A stretch of DNA of 64,000 nt from the NCBI GenBank assembly GCA_035041965.1, contig JAPYMA010000348.1, positions 1-64,000 of the forward strand, given 5' to 3'. Shown here piece after piece: positions 13,060 to 26,800 of the stretch. Each line of letters begins with the position of its first letter. Position 1 is the first letter of the stretch. Both the position numbers and the translations under genes were made by a program. The notes under the pieces are model-generated. The model made no database searches. It worked only from the letters and a program-made list of their open reading frames with translations, and was not told the origin of the DNA. This DNA comes from Anisakis pegreffii. Its lineage: Eukaryota; Nematoda; Chromadorea; Rhabditida; Anisakidae.

Positions 13060-15525
13060 CTACAGCTGCCAATGTTCGGCAAAATCTACATAAAGAGCAT
13101 GTTCGAGTCGTTTAATCGCATTCTTATACGATAAAGAACCATTCATATAGCACGCATCCCGTAGTAACTCATCCTGCAACAGTGACTATAATTGTTTGTT
13201 TTTTAATGTCCTCAATATTATGACCACTATGCAAAAGCGAACAGCAAAACATGTATATTGAAAATAACAGACAAACCTTATCATTCGGTAGACCACTAAT
13301 CGAAAGTGATTTATTTTGTGTGGCAAGAGTACGAAAAAACGGTCGCAATTCACTGAAACTTGTTAGCGTCTTGACACTCACGAGTGATGCCGACATTAAA
13401 CTGCGTTCAGTCGGAGTTAACTGACCATACTGAAAACCAAACAAAGAGTGTCTACCAAAATGAAATGTCGTATATTTATTTCGCCTGAGATATTACATCA
13501 TCAAAAACATAAGTATAGAAATAGAGCAGCCTACTTTAGAGCGAAGCAATTGATAAATGCGCTCAGCGAATGGCACAAATGAATCTGTATTGCTCGCCGC
13601 GACTGAATTCACAAACGCCCAATGACACCTGCAAGTTTTGTTAGCGTTGAATGTCAATCGTGAATGGTCACATCAAAAAATATGCGTTGCGAGTTCAACT
13701 GAATAGATTCAACCCGAGATGGGCAGTAAAGCACTTATTTCGCTGCGTAGCGTTACTGCCCATCTCTGAATTCAACAACTTCTCACATTTGAAATTGCGC
13801 CAGGTAGCCAGATGGTAGCGTGCAGAGTGTTTCAAGCAGTTTGCATGCGGCCAGATAGAGTTGCATCCAATGATCGTTACGATCACACTTCAAATCATCC
13901 GATACGCTCGTTGTACCAGTTAATTGTTGTTCTATTTGTAGCAACACATGAACCTGGAAAGTTATGTAAGTTTCAGTTGAACCGTCATCACAGTGGATTG
14001 CGAATTCAAATTAAGATCGAACAAACCAATTCGGTGACCATTGATGGCCACATACTAACAAGATGATTCGGTTTGAGTCGTAATAGTAGAACACGATAGC
14101 ATAAAAACACTTGTGCATGCAAGTTCGGTACTTGTGAAAGACGCAGATTGTCCGAAAGTCGTTCTGAAAAGCATTATAAATACACTTCCTATGATATGAT
14201 CACACTTCAAATCATCCGATACGGCAGTGAGAAGAAACGATTGAGAACAGATGGGAAGCACCTTGAATATCTGGCAACTGAGCGTGATACTGATCCAGCT
14301 CGGAACTGAGCACAATGAAAGCGAGTCGTTTCAGAGCTTGTGCACGCATCTCGTATTCGACCTCTTTACTTATTATCAAGCTTGACAGAGCCGAGTTTTG
14401 GGTTGTTGATATACGCGCTGAATAAATTTACGTTTACTTCAGAAGAGTGAAAATGATGCGGATCAACGTGAACATCATATCACATAGATGAGGAAGTAAA
14501 TTAATTCATGTTAACGTGATAAACGACAGTTTGACGGGTAATAAAACGAGAAGTGATCTTTCGAAAAGAATAATCTAATAAGAGCATACCAAGTAATTCT
14601 TTGAAAGAGGTTTTATCATAGATCATCAAGTGATCAATTACGATTAGCCACTGCTTCAGTGAATTCACATCCATTTTGAAAAACGCTGAAATATGCGAAT
14701 GCGGTCGGTGTGACATCAAGTTATTCTATTGAAGAAGAATGCTTCAAAGTCTTAATTTGATCGCGGTTTAAAAGACGGAAATGATCACCTGGGTCGAGAA
14801 GAAGATCGAGTGTAGCCTTGCGCCAAACTGGTCGCATATAGTTGAATGTGCTCATCGAGGCAAGAAACTGCGAGCTTGCTAGGAAAAAACGTGCATTCCG
14901 CGCACTGCAATGCAAACTTATATTAGTTCATATCAATTGACTGAATTGGGATGATTAATAAATTGAAAAAAAAAACCTCTAAATTTATGATTTATTCGTA
15001 ACATTCAAAGTCTGCAACATCCAAAAGTCAGGAATGCTTTCTGGTCATAAAAGTCTTTGAAAGCGCTGAAACTTCACTTACTTCTTAGCCTTCAGATATG
15101 GAAGGGTATTGTTCCAAACAGCATGTAGCGTCGGTAAAAGCCTCTCTTTATCTTCACTTTTACAAATTGAATCAATCAGTTCAGCTAGGTTCTAAAAAAT
15201 TCAATGAAAACATTCCGCACATTTATTTGATGAAGAGAGTTAATCAAAGGGAATAAAAAGCTTGTACAAACCAACTTCAGCTAGCAGGAAAAGTGCTTGA
15301 GTACTATTCGCTGGATCACGTTTAACACTGTTCGTATCCTTGATGCTAGCACGCAAATTCGAACTGCTCTTCTTATCTACTGTCGATATCGTCAATGTAG
15401 TTGATGAAATACTCGCTGTAGAAGGAGTCATTTGCACCGACTCGAAAGCACTTAACCTGTAAAAGTGACACCGCTTGCTGCTGCTATTGCTAATCGAAAA
15501 TACTATCGACTAAATAAATTAAATA

Positions 15526-15600
<75 letters not shown>

Positions 15601-17432
15601 CTTCAAATGAATACCAACCTGGATTGTACTAAGGAAGTGGTAGAACCTCGTAAGGAATTTGCCTCGGATGCAGCCAGAGAAGACGGTGCAGTTGCGAACT
15701 CCACCGGAGATGTATCTTGTGATTTTGGACCTGAACCAGGAGATGATGCAATCAAATGAATGAACAAATGTTTAAGACTGACGAAACACATCACGCAAGC
15801 AGTATGAATATTTCACCTGAATCGTGTTTCACCACGAGCGTTCTCTTCAACCATGTGGTTTGTTCAAGCTGCCAACCAACAATAACATTCAATGCATCAG
15901 TTAGTCGTTGACATGCATCCTGTACTGCACGTGACATCTGCTTGTCCTCGATTATTGCACACGCTCCCAAGCGACGTACAAAATCAGCCAAAATACTGAA
16001 ACGATACATATTTTGTACGAAAATATATGAAAGATCGATGTAAAAATATTGAACAGACTGACATGAATAAGATGAAGATCGCTTTTGGGGGTAAGTTGCC
16101 AAGAGGTGCATCGTTGATAAGTGTTTGCAGAGGTGGCCAACAGTTACGCAATGAAGCTGGTGGAGTGGCTTGAACACAGCCATGTAACATCTCCAACAAG
16201 GACACTTCAGTTGGGAACGTTCCTTGCTTAAATAAAATACACATTATATTCAGACATCGCGCAGTTCATATTTCAACGAGACTATTCTTTAGCTACAGAA
16301 CTAACTCTTCTAGATCTAGCGGGCTGGTGAATTTAGCAAAGAATCACATACATACCTTATCACCACTTGGCGTCGTCGGTTTCCCACTCTTACTTGAGCA
16401 TTCCTTGAGTGTCTCAGAAATTGTTGATATTAGATTGTCAAACGGAAGCACTTCGATGGACAACAGTAACTTGGAAATATCCAATTGTGCTTCTGAGTAA
16501 TCGAACGACAACTGAAACAACGTTATGATGAGATAAACATAAGTGTTACACGACTGATTAAAGCAACCTGGTCAGATTCAACACGAGATGCAACCGAATT
16601 CCGTGTAAGCCATACGAGTGCCAAAGCAGAAAGAAATGACTGCTGATGATGTTGCGCTATTGGGGAAAGTAATTCCGAAATGAGATGTCGAATTTGCTGA
16701 AAAAAAAAACAAGAAATAATAAAATGAACTATTGATCATCAATAAAGTATTCGAATGATTCAACGTTCGAAATGATTGATGATGACATAATCAAATGGCG
16801 ATGCAAAAAGAAATACTAAACAGAATCCTAAATCAATAGTTTTCATCATGCTCTGGCGCCGCATGACTCTCTCGGCCATATGACAGATCATTAGAAAATA
16901 CTATTGAACAATCACGAGAGAAGTATGAAAAATCGACGATAATCTAGCAAATGCTCATTTATCATACTCGTGCCCACGAGAAGCACTACTCTAGATGTAC
17001 TCACCTCATCGTTTCCAATCGGTAACGATGGTTCTTTTCCTTTGCGCACTAAAGTCCACACATCACAAATAGTCGCAAGAACGTATGGAAACGTGTTCAG
17101 CATCTCGTTTTTCGCTTCTTTCCAATTACCTCTTCCAGAACGCTCGGAAAATTTGTTCAATGCAGCGCTTGATGACTGCAATTATTAATCAATCATTCTA
17201 CTTTTTGAATCAAGTTTCAAATGATTTGAACGCAATATTCTAAAAGTTATCATAATTTAAGTAAATAATGAACAGAAGAAGCGTTGTTGCGATACGATTA
17301 ACATCACTAAACAAACCACTTGTGTCGCTTCACTGAATAAGCCTAAGCCTTTGACTAGATTTGATATACCAGGTAAAACACTCATCATCGATGACGTTGT
17401 TGTTGAGACTGTTGCCGTTGTGTTCGTCTGGA

Positions 17433-17497
<65 letters not shown>

Positions 17498-20400
17498 ATT
17501 GATTATCGTAATAAGTCATATTCACCTGAGATGGTTGATGAGTATTTGCTAGATGTGAAGAACTGTCAATGACACAGAAATGTATAAGTGTTGTAAGCGT
17601 TTCGATCACCTACAATCAATTTTATCACCATACATTTATAATAATAAAAATGAAAATAATACTTGTTACTTGAACATCGAGTGGTTTTTTTGCGAATCGC
17701 TGTGAGGAGCGATCGGCGGAATATTTATTTTTTATTACAGTAATGATTATTCATTGGATTGGTATTTGGCTACGACGTTTAATTATGCAAAGTATTCACG
17801 GTTTTCAACTAATTAATTACTCGTGAGACTGTGTTCATTCTGTTGGCCGGCTCGTCTAGCCAGCCGGGTGTCTAGAATCAAGGCTAAAATAGTGCGAATA
17901 GAAACATTGCGAGCATTCAGCTACAAACGTTTGACAGCCTTCTTGGCCCATCCAGGTAATCATAAAAATACTGTGGCGAAAAGAAACAACAAAACGAGTA
18001 TAATAGACGCACCCCAATTGCATAATTTGGTGGATAGTTCAAGCGGTTATCATAATGCCTTTCGATCAGTGTGAATTCATCATTTTCACAAGTTTCTTCC
18101 GTGAGACGAGTATACGCTGCACATACGACCGATTCAAGATTTTTACACAGTTGTTCAGCGACGAGTGTACAGAATTTCGGTAACGACCTTAAGTTATGGA
18201 TGAGTTCGTTTCATTTCAGAGGCTTGATGATTATTGCCAAATCAAATTGTCTACGTGAAATGGCGTATTTGCACCTGTCAAGGAACGGAAGTATTTGCAC
18301 AATGAAGAAATGCCAAAGTTCATGTCGTGACAGATTCTTTTTGAGTGCGTTACGCACTGTCAAAATGAATTTGCATAATTCCACCAAACTTCCGTGCTGT
18401 TCTCGGAGTGTGGAACGATGTTGTGGTGAATTATAGATCAGATTGTTTATAGATGGCTTCTCCGCATAATTGCCGCTTACATTCTGAATTGAATGTGATT
18501 AAATAAAATTCTCTTCATTAGATGATATCATCACTTCAGAACTTATAAATGAGAGGTTTGAAAAGGAAAAAAGAAAACGATTCAGCAACAAGAAAAGAAG
18601 ACCTGATCAGTGAAGTTTTGAAATCCATTCTTGATGTCCAGTTCTAACTGTATAAAAAGCGCGGTGAGATCGAGTAATGAATTTTGGTATCCGTAAATAA
18701 GATCATCAAATTGTTCAGCATACGCTAACGGTCCATCATTAAATTCGAGTATATCCACAGAAAGTGACAATCTTTAAGTTGAGTTTTTGATAAAACACTT
18801 CAAAAGTGTAGTACGACGCGATCATGAACGATTGATTGATTGGTTGTCCGAAAGTGTGTGTAATCAATGAATGCTTAATTGCTTGCTTAAATGCGAATTC
18901 ATTTGCAAATTTGCTTACGATGATATTCTTTTAAAGGATGAATGCAAAAAAAAAAAAAAACAGGAGATACTTTTCACGTGAGCTAGCTCTGAGATTATAA
19001 ACGGACGCTAATAGTGAATGTAAAAGACATCGTTGTAGTTTGGATCGTTGCAGTATACCATGAACATAGGCAACCAATGCACGTGACTGATTCTCTCGTA
19101 TCATTGAAATTAATTCACGCACCAATTCAGATAAGAATTCTAAAGTAGCCATCTAAAACGAACAAGAAAATTATTTTTCTAATGGCGTTCAGACGATTGT
19201 TGCACAAATAGTTTGGGCACGATTTGATTTCCAACACGATCACACTGTGCTTTGAACAGATGAAAAATCTCGGATTTTGAAGTTACAAACTGAGCAATCA
19301 ATCAATGTCCATGCATCGATTTATGACTGTTGAAGAAGAAGCGTCAAATAACGACTACCAACCATACCTTACATTTCCATGCAGTACGCAAATCGGAGTC
19401 AGTAACAGGTGTGGTTGGTGAATTGAGGAAATACGATCGCAGAAAATAAAGTGACACCTGAAAAAAAGAAAGAATTACACGAGTATAAAAAGAACTGTTC
19501 AATAAGAAAGTTTTGTCGATGGGCACATTTGCATTATGCACACTCGATATTCGTTGAATTCACAGTTCATCACAAAACAAAATTATTTCGGTTTTCGATT
19601 CGCTAGTTTTTTTGGTAGCAGTTAGTAGGAAGAAGTTCACTTCAACAGGGCACTTATGAAAATACATAAAGCCGTTTAAGAATGAGAATGAATGAAAGAA
19701 ACTATAACTAACGTTCATATAAAGTTCAAGGAATGTTTGAGGTTTGCTTTTATTGGTATCACCTGCCGACGAGCCATTCCCTTCAGCTTCATTCGATAGC
19801 CAAAATTCTTGTCCCAAAATTGCACGTACATGTCTTGAAGATAAATCGATTAGTTGATCGAAACTGCTGCTACTCGACGTGGAATTCGGCACCGGGGCTA
19901 TATCCGATGAGACCATACAACTGCAACAGTATGATTGAGTCAGTCTCAAAACAGAGTACCACTCGACACGTACCTGACGATCATCCTGGCAGCCGAGCAA
20001 CTTCGTTGCGATCGCATCAACGCAATTAACATGCGAAGCAACTTCTCGGCACGTCCCAAATCCACCACACGTCCACTCTCCATGTACAGCAACATGTGTG
20101 CGTGTATTTCATCACACAGTGCACGCTCATCCTCTTCGTCGTCGTTTGCCGTTTCGGTGCTCGGCAAACGCGGCAGTTCGGACGCATCAAACAACTTCAA
20201 CTCTTGTGCACTCATCGTCAGTATACTTTCTTGTAAAGAGCCTTGCCGACGATGACCACTCTTGAAGCGTTTCATTGTTTCACCACCTTCCAACAAACTG
20301 CACTCAGACGGTCGTTGTAGCACTCGACGATCCTCTTTGGTTGATAATGATGAAGATGACCATTCGAAGTGAGTGCTCTCGGTGGATAACTTTCTGCAAT

Positions 20401-23400
20401 CAAAACCAAAACATATACATACCGTCAATTATCAAATACTGCCGAATGGATAAGAAGATAAAACCAACGGCGCTGTGCACGAGTGATCATCACTTATCAC
20501 ATTTGTAGTTCGACTCGACGTAAACGCGTTATGATGCTGCATATTCCCTTCAGTATTCATGCTTCTGTCTGCCCACTTGTCGTTCTCCTCTTCACAAACT
20601 CGATCCACCATATATTGCACCACCTCATAAATAGATGGATCGACCGAATCCAATGACAACGTTCCCACTGATTCCTGTATCTCTAGATTGATTGATTTAC
20701 ATCGCAAAGATTACTTTTGACTTTTTCTAACGGAATACAAATCCAAAGAGGTCGACAATGATGCAAGAACGAACGTTGTCATCGTCGAAAATCGGTAGGC
20801 CAGATGCGGTTCGCTTGTGTGCTCTCGATGGACTCACTTCAACGTTAACTTCAGCAGAATTATCCGTTTCTCCGTATTGTAACAAACGATTCCTCAATTC
20901 CACATACCAGCTTGGCAAACTGAAAATTCATTGAGCGTGTAGTCGAAACGACGCATTGAAACAATGCAAAAACATACTCTTGACTGATTCTGATATTTTC
21001 AAGTGCTTCAACTGCTTCGGAAGATCGTTTTCGATTCAACGATGCGGTACCCAATGAAAGATCCTCGCAAACGTGATGAAGTGAATTACGTCCCCCTTGC
21101 GCCAATAGGGTCACTGCACTCATTCCTGATGGCATCGACGGGATCTGCATATATTTCTTGATGGTAACTTCATCTGATGATGTGAATGATAATCGATAAC
21201 AATACCTGTTGTTTAGAGATGCGATTATGCAGTTTAAGACACTGGATTGAAATGCGCGCTGTCGTAGGATTCAACAACATTACTGCAATCATCTGCAACC
21301 ATTATGGTAGTGAGACAACAAGTCAGAACAGAAAGGGGAATCGAATGTTGTGCCTATTTACCTGCAATATTCTCGGTAAGTCGTTATGTCGAGCACAATC
21401 AACAAACCATGATGTGACAGTGCTTTTCAGTTCAGCCTTCTCACAGCCACTCGTATCATCCACCAGTATACCGAGCAATTTCATCACAACTCTATTGAAG
21501 GGTTTCGATGGTACTCCTGGATATATATCCTTATCTATAGTTCGTCTATTCAACATCCATAAAGTACGAAATTTACGTGCAGCCGCCCCACTCAACAACT
21601 GAAATGAATCAATTAATCAACAGTATCGATCAGGTGATATGAAAGAATGATGCTATCAGAACCGACCTTATCAGCACTTGTCAAATGAGCCACAATTAGA
21701 TCTTCTACATCGCTGCTTGCTTCACTGACTTTTCGAGAATGTAATAATGTTAGTAGACGAGCAGCCATTTCGTGACAGCATGCCTTTGTCGAATCACCCA
21801 AACATGACCACACAACATGGGCAGCTTTCTAAAATTCAACACGTTCATCGATTGATTTTTTTAAATGAACAAATCGAATACAACCACAGTACATACCACA
21901 AAAACTCCATCGTTTTCCATACGCTTCAGTTCAGCTTCACAAAGTAATGGCTTCAATAGAACTGTAGTAGTTGTTTTTGACGGTGTACTAGAAATATTTA
22001 GGCATTATTATCAAAAGTGTACTGATCAGATGTGATACTACTACCTGCTGGAAGCAGAAACCGTGGCAGCCGGTTCAAATGAAGAGCGCTTCTTACGACC
22101 TTGTAACGCGACGTGTTGTTCAGCCACCGAAACACTACGCACATAAACATACGTTATCAGGTCGATTGCATCTGCACGAGCCCAAAAATCATCTGAGCTA
22201 CAACACATTTTCGGTGTTGCTTCATAGCACCGACTTCTTTTCGGTGAATCTAAATTTTGTCAAATTAATAAACTTCGATAAGAAACTTCGTATGAACATC
22301 GTTAAACACTCCATTCATAAATCTTTTAAGTCGAATGGTTCACTCTATTGAAAAAATCGTAAACAAAAGTGCTGTAAAAAGAAAATGCACCACTCACAGT
22401 TCTGTTGAAATGTTGCACAACTACTATCGGCTCGATTCCAAGCGTCAAACAAAACAACGTTTAATAGCCCGCGTAACCACTCGGAATAGCCGCCGCCGCC
22501 ATCCGCAGAGCGCATTCGATTCGTCATAACGAATGCTGAAACAAAGGTGCTTGCAATAACAAAAGCGCTAGAGACCTGCGATTGAATCTGTCTGAGTGGT
22601 GCACAACGAAAAGAGAAAGTGTAGCGAACCATTTGCAAACGTATAGAGTGGGAAATCGGCGAATTCTCGTTGCAGTGCCGAAATGGCACGGAATATTTTC
22701 AACCGTTCCGCACATCGTTTCGCACAATACCATTCACATACCTGTGCCAGAATCCGTTCACAATCCTCAACACATTCTTCAATTCGTTGCTGTTCTGAAA
22801 ATTTACGACAGATTATTGGTTTTTCGTCTAGATTAATTTACAAGAGTCGATCTTTCTTATTGTCATGCTATCATCATACTTTTCTTTCTGCCTAAATTAC
22901 CTGCTAATCCAAACTCGAGAGGTGATGCTCGATGTTGCAATACTACTGAAGAATCAGTAGTTTCTTCAGTACTCATGTTTGCATTGGCTTCCTGCTGCTG
23001 TGCAGTTGCCACTGAAAAACGATGCTAATGAAGAGTTGTTATGTGTGCAATCAAAAAAAACGAACCACCCGCTTCGAGAGCAGTGGCACTCTGGTTGATT
23101 TTGACGAGTATACACCGCGACAACTGAATCACATTCAACAGCAGTGCACTCTCCACACTCGTCACTCGTCGCTCAGCAATCGTCGACAAAACCGTATGCA
23201 ACAACATTGGAAGATATTTGCCGCGAATATCACTGTGCCCATCCAAATTAACCGTATGAATGCAAAATGAAGCCATCTACAATCATTCATTATTTACGAC
23301 ACTACTCATCAAACACTTCCGACTGTTCAAATGTGAATTCGGTTGAATTCCCATCGAACAATTTCTATAATCGAGTGTCGCAGTGAAATGCCATCACTAG

Positions 23401-23832
23401 TGTGTATCACTCGCAATCAGTGTTCATTTCAACATTTTCGAACTAACTAACTGAAGCTCAACTAAGAACAGTTTAACTCAATCCTAGCACACTATTCAGT
23501 TAATTATTAAGCAGCAGCAGCAGCAAGTAACACCATACTGCTGCGAATTGATCCAATTCTTCAGATTTCCTGCGTTGATCTTCTTTCTTGAACTGTTGCG
23601 TTTCGAGCGCAAGTGCTTTCGAATCTATACAGCCATTCACCTCCACCGCTGACTTCTCAGGTTCCATCAATCTGAAATCAAATGCAGTATAGAGATTCAT
23701 TCCATTTGTGACATGAAACCGAGTCCATCAAAATCAAACAAAACCAAAAATTCTCCATGTAAAATCTCTACTCAAAAAGTTTATCATCAGATATAATGCA
23801 TCACACCAGTATGCTTGTTTCAACACATTGTT

Positions 23833-23876
<44 letters not shown>

Positions 23877-26800
23877 CGTATCTCATATGAATGAATGAAT
23901 CTTTTAAAATACGTTAGATTGTCGAAATAGCGTATCAAAAACCCAAAAATATTTGTATCGTTACATTTTAAATCGTCGTTGCAGAAAATTCCAGATGAAA
24001 CCGACATCACGCGAATTCAATAGTAAATTCAATGTTTTATCAATCTCGCTAAGGCGTTTACCCTGAAAATTTTCTTGAAAAAATACACACACAAACAAGG
24101 ACACTATCCATATTAATGAAATTATAAAGTTTTTAATAATAACCAGATCAGAAAGAGTTCTAGTGTTATGTGCGGATGAGCTGTGTGCTGATGAAATGAA
24201 CGAAGTTGATGTCCGACTGAGAACACTGCCTCTACGGGACATTTCACACGAAGCTGATGCAGAAGACGGTATATCTGCACAGTGCATTTCCTTGAAAGAG
24301 ACACAAATCAGTTGCTATTTATCCAAACCAAATCAAAACTGAAGGATAAACCTCTGCATTACGACGATTTTCGTAGCGAGATGTACACTGCAAAAGCATT
24401 GGTAATGCTTCTTCAAGAATCAAACTGCCCAGCTCGGGTCGGTCCATTAAGTACAATAAAAGACGACAAACACGTACTTCAGTGAACTGTAACTGATGTT
24501 CCTGAACACAGTCAAGCATTTAACAATCACTCACTCCAATGAACAATATCATAAACAGAATTGAGTGAATAACCCAGTGAGTCAGAATTAACACAACGAG
24601 GCAATTTCACCGTAAATGTTCAAATGAATGCAAAACGAACATACAAACCTTAGTACCGTCCCACGCAGCGCTAGCACTAGCCACTTCAATTGTATCCAAC
24701 ATTAGATACTGCTCGATTGCACTCTTTATCAGTGGAAGAGCATAGGTCCTTCAAGTGATTCGAATCAATCATTGAACAGACACGAGTTGTTGATTCAAAG
24801 AAAATAGACCAACTTACTGGAAAAATGAAGTGTCCAGTTGTTCATCTGAACTGCCAATCGGAATCCCACTGACATTCGCATCACCGGAGCGATTCAATAG
24901 CCATTGATACAAACGTCTATTCAAACTCATATCACGACGCAACACCACAAACAAACAGCGCCGCAGCAACTCAAATCAAATACTCCTCACCAATTTCAAT
25001 ATCATCACAATCAGCTGATCATCTCACGTGAAAAGTCGGCAAATGACGTTTCAAAAGATTACTTATTAAATAGAATAAAAATAAACCTGCACAAAGTTCT
25101 CCTGCACTAAATAATTGGAATTGAGCGGGAATGCAGTGCAAAGAAAGTCAAGCAAATTTCGCTGCACCAACGTGGAACCTTCATCGTCAGCTACCGCACA
25201 TAGTGCAGCAATCTGCAGAACAACATATTAACTATTCTTCATTGAAGTGGATAAATTCACTTTAATTCTTGGCCATAAATGTTTTCTAACCATATGATCA
25301 ACACGATTGCCCATGATAAACGTCTGAGCATCCATCGTTTTGTGTCGATCGAATTTGGCATTAACGTATATGAGTGCAGGCAACCGAACAGATGGTGAGC
25401 CAAGAACTGCTTCCCAAAGGCAAGCAAAAAACGATTCGGCACCGACCCCTTCTTGGACTTGGTCAAGAAGAGTGAATGATCTGAACTGTGTATGAGTACT
25501 ATGAGATGCCTAGGCGTTGGATTAGAATCATTGTAATTTCAACTCGTAAAGAAGACAATATCATTTTTGGGCCAATATTGTACGTGAAATCCGGAGATGA
25601 ACTTTTTCAAACAAACAGCTATGCAAAATTTTTTGCCGAGTTCAGAAAATGGACAATGATGCACACAAATCCAGACTCAATTGACGCACACATTATTTAT
25701 TGCTTTCAGATACATATATAAGGGTGTGGCGGACATTGTTGACCTCGAAAAAAGTGTCATCTAATAGTACAGTTTCATGACGGTGAATGACGTCGAGAAG
25801 AGTGTAATTCATTTTCTGGTTTCTATGTACATAACTACCCTAGAAATCGATACGGCCATCTTTATGCTACTTTCAGAGAAAACCAAAAATCAGACCATCT
25901 CCATATAAATCGTAAAAACCAACAAAAAACGAGGCTATTTGCAGAAAACTGTAAATATCAATGGCGAAAAATTCACTTTCGGATTATACGTATGAAACCG
26001 CGCCGCAAAATGATACTCTATCTGATTTCCTTATCGCAAAATGTTATTCACTGAAATGAACGCAGCTTCGATAGCAAATACCTGTCATAGAATTCAGTGC
26101 CTTCTTCAAGACCAAGAAGAACACCAGTTATGAAGCCTGGTAGAGCTGGCTTCAAGTTGGCGCCTAACGGCAGCAGATATTGCTCGAAGATATCGAGTAG
26201 TTCTTTTTTGACCTGAACTTGAAAGATATAAGAAGTGCGCGAGAAAATTACCAGCTCCTAATTGTTGCAATTTCAAAGCAATTCGCTGTGATGATGGATT
26301 TGAAATTGGGAATCTGGCTTAAAGCTTTTGGTACATGTAAATCAATGAGCGATCGTTTTTGGTTCCTTCTAATAAGTTCGTTTGTTGTTTTGTTAGTTTT
26401 TCGGATTTCAATCAGATATTTGCAACCGAGTTATACAATAATTGTTGATGAATTCTGATATTCTCTGTGCAAACGATTGTGTTTGTGCATCTGTTCTAAA
26501 TTTGACAGGTATATTTCATCCAGATTTCAGGGATGCAAGCAAGCAACAAATGAAAATGAGCATGTGTTCGTTTAAGAGAAAAGGCTAAAATCGAGAACGA
26601 ACCTTAATACCACAATGATCCATCAATGGAAATAAACCGACAGCAAATAAATATAACAATTTTGGGAGATCTTTAGGACCTAAGATATCGAACAATTGAC
26701 GATATGTTTCTAAGGCTTTCAGGTGCACACCATGAGGAAGCGCTGGATGTAAGCACTGCGAAAGACGTTTCGCTACTGTGACTGGCTTAGGGATGTCGCC

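Larger units (their letters stand above)
13060..19920 (-). other. pad-1: pad-1 exons 25-48 (C-terminal half)
   Basis: Exons: 19920-19713, 19457-19368, 19152-18971, 18771-18603, 18483-18275, 18187-18013, 17609-17526, 17427-17317, 17175-17005, 16696-16568, 16511-16356, 16226-16063, 15995-15817, 15730-15619, 15456-15276, 15191-15082, 14904-14789, 14685-14590, 14417-14262, 14163-14027, 13953-13787, 13628-13535, 13429-13277 and 13173-13060. The C-terminal block matches the DOP1 C-terminal region that ends in a leucine-rich helix ([15 protein letters not shown]). Introns are mostly 80-300 bases. Confidence 0.92.
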
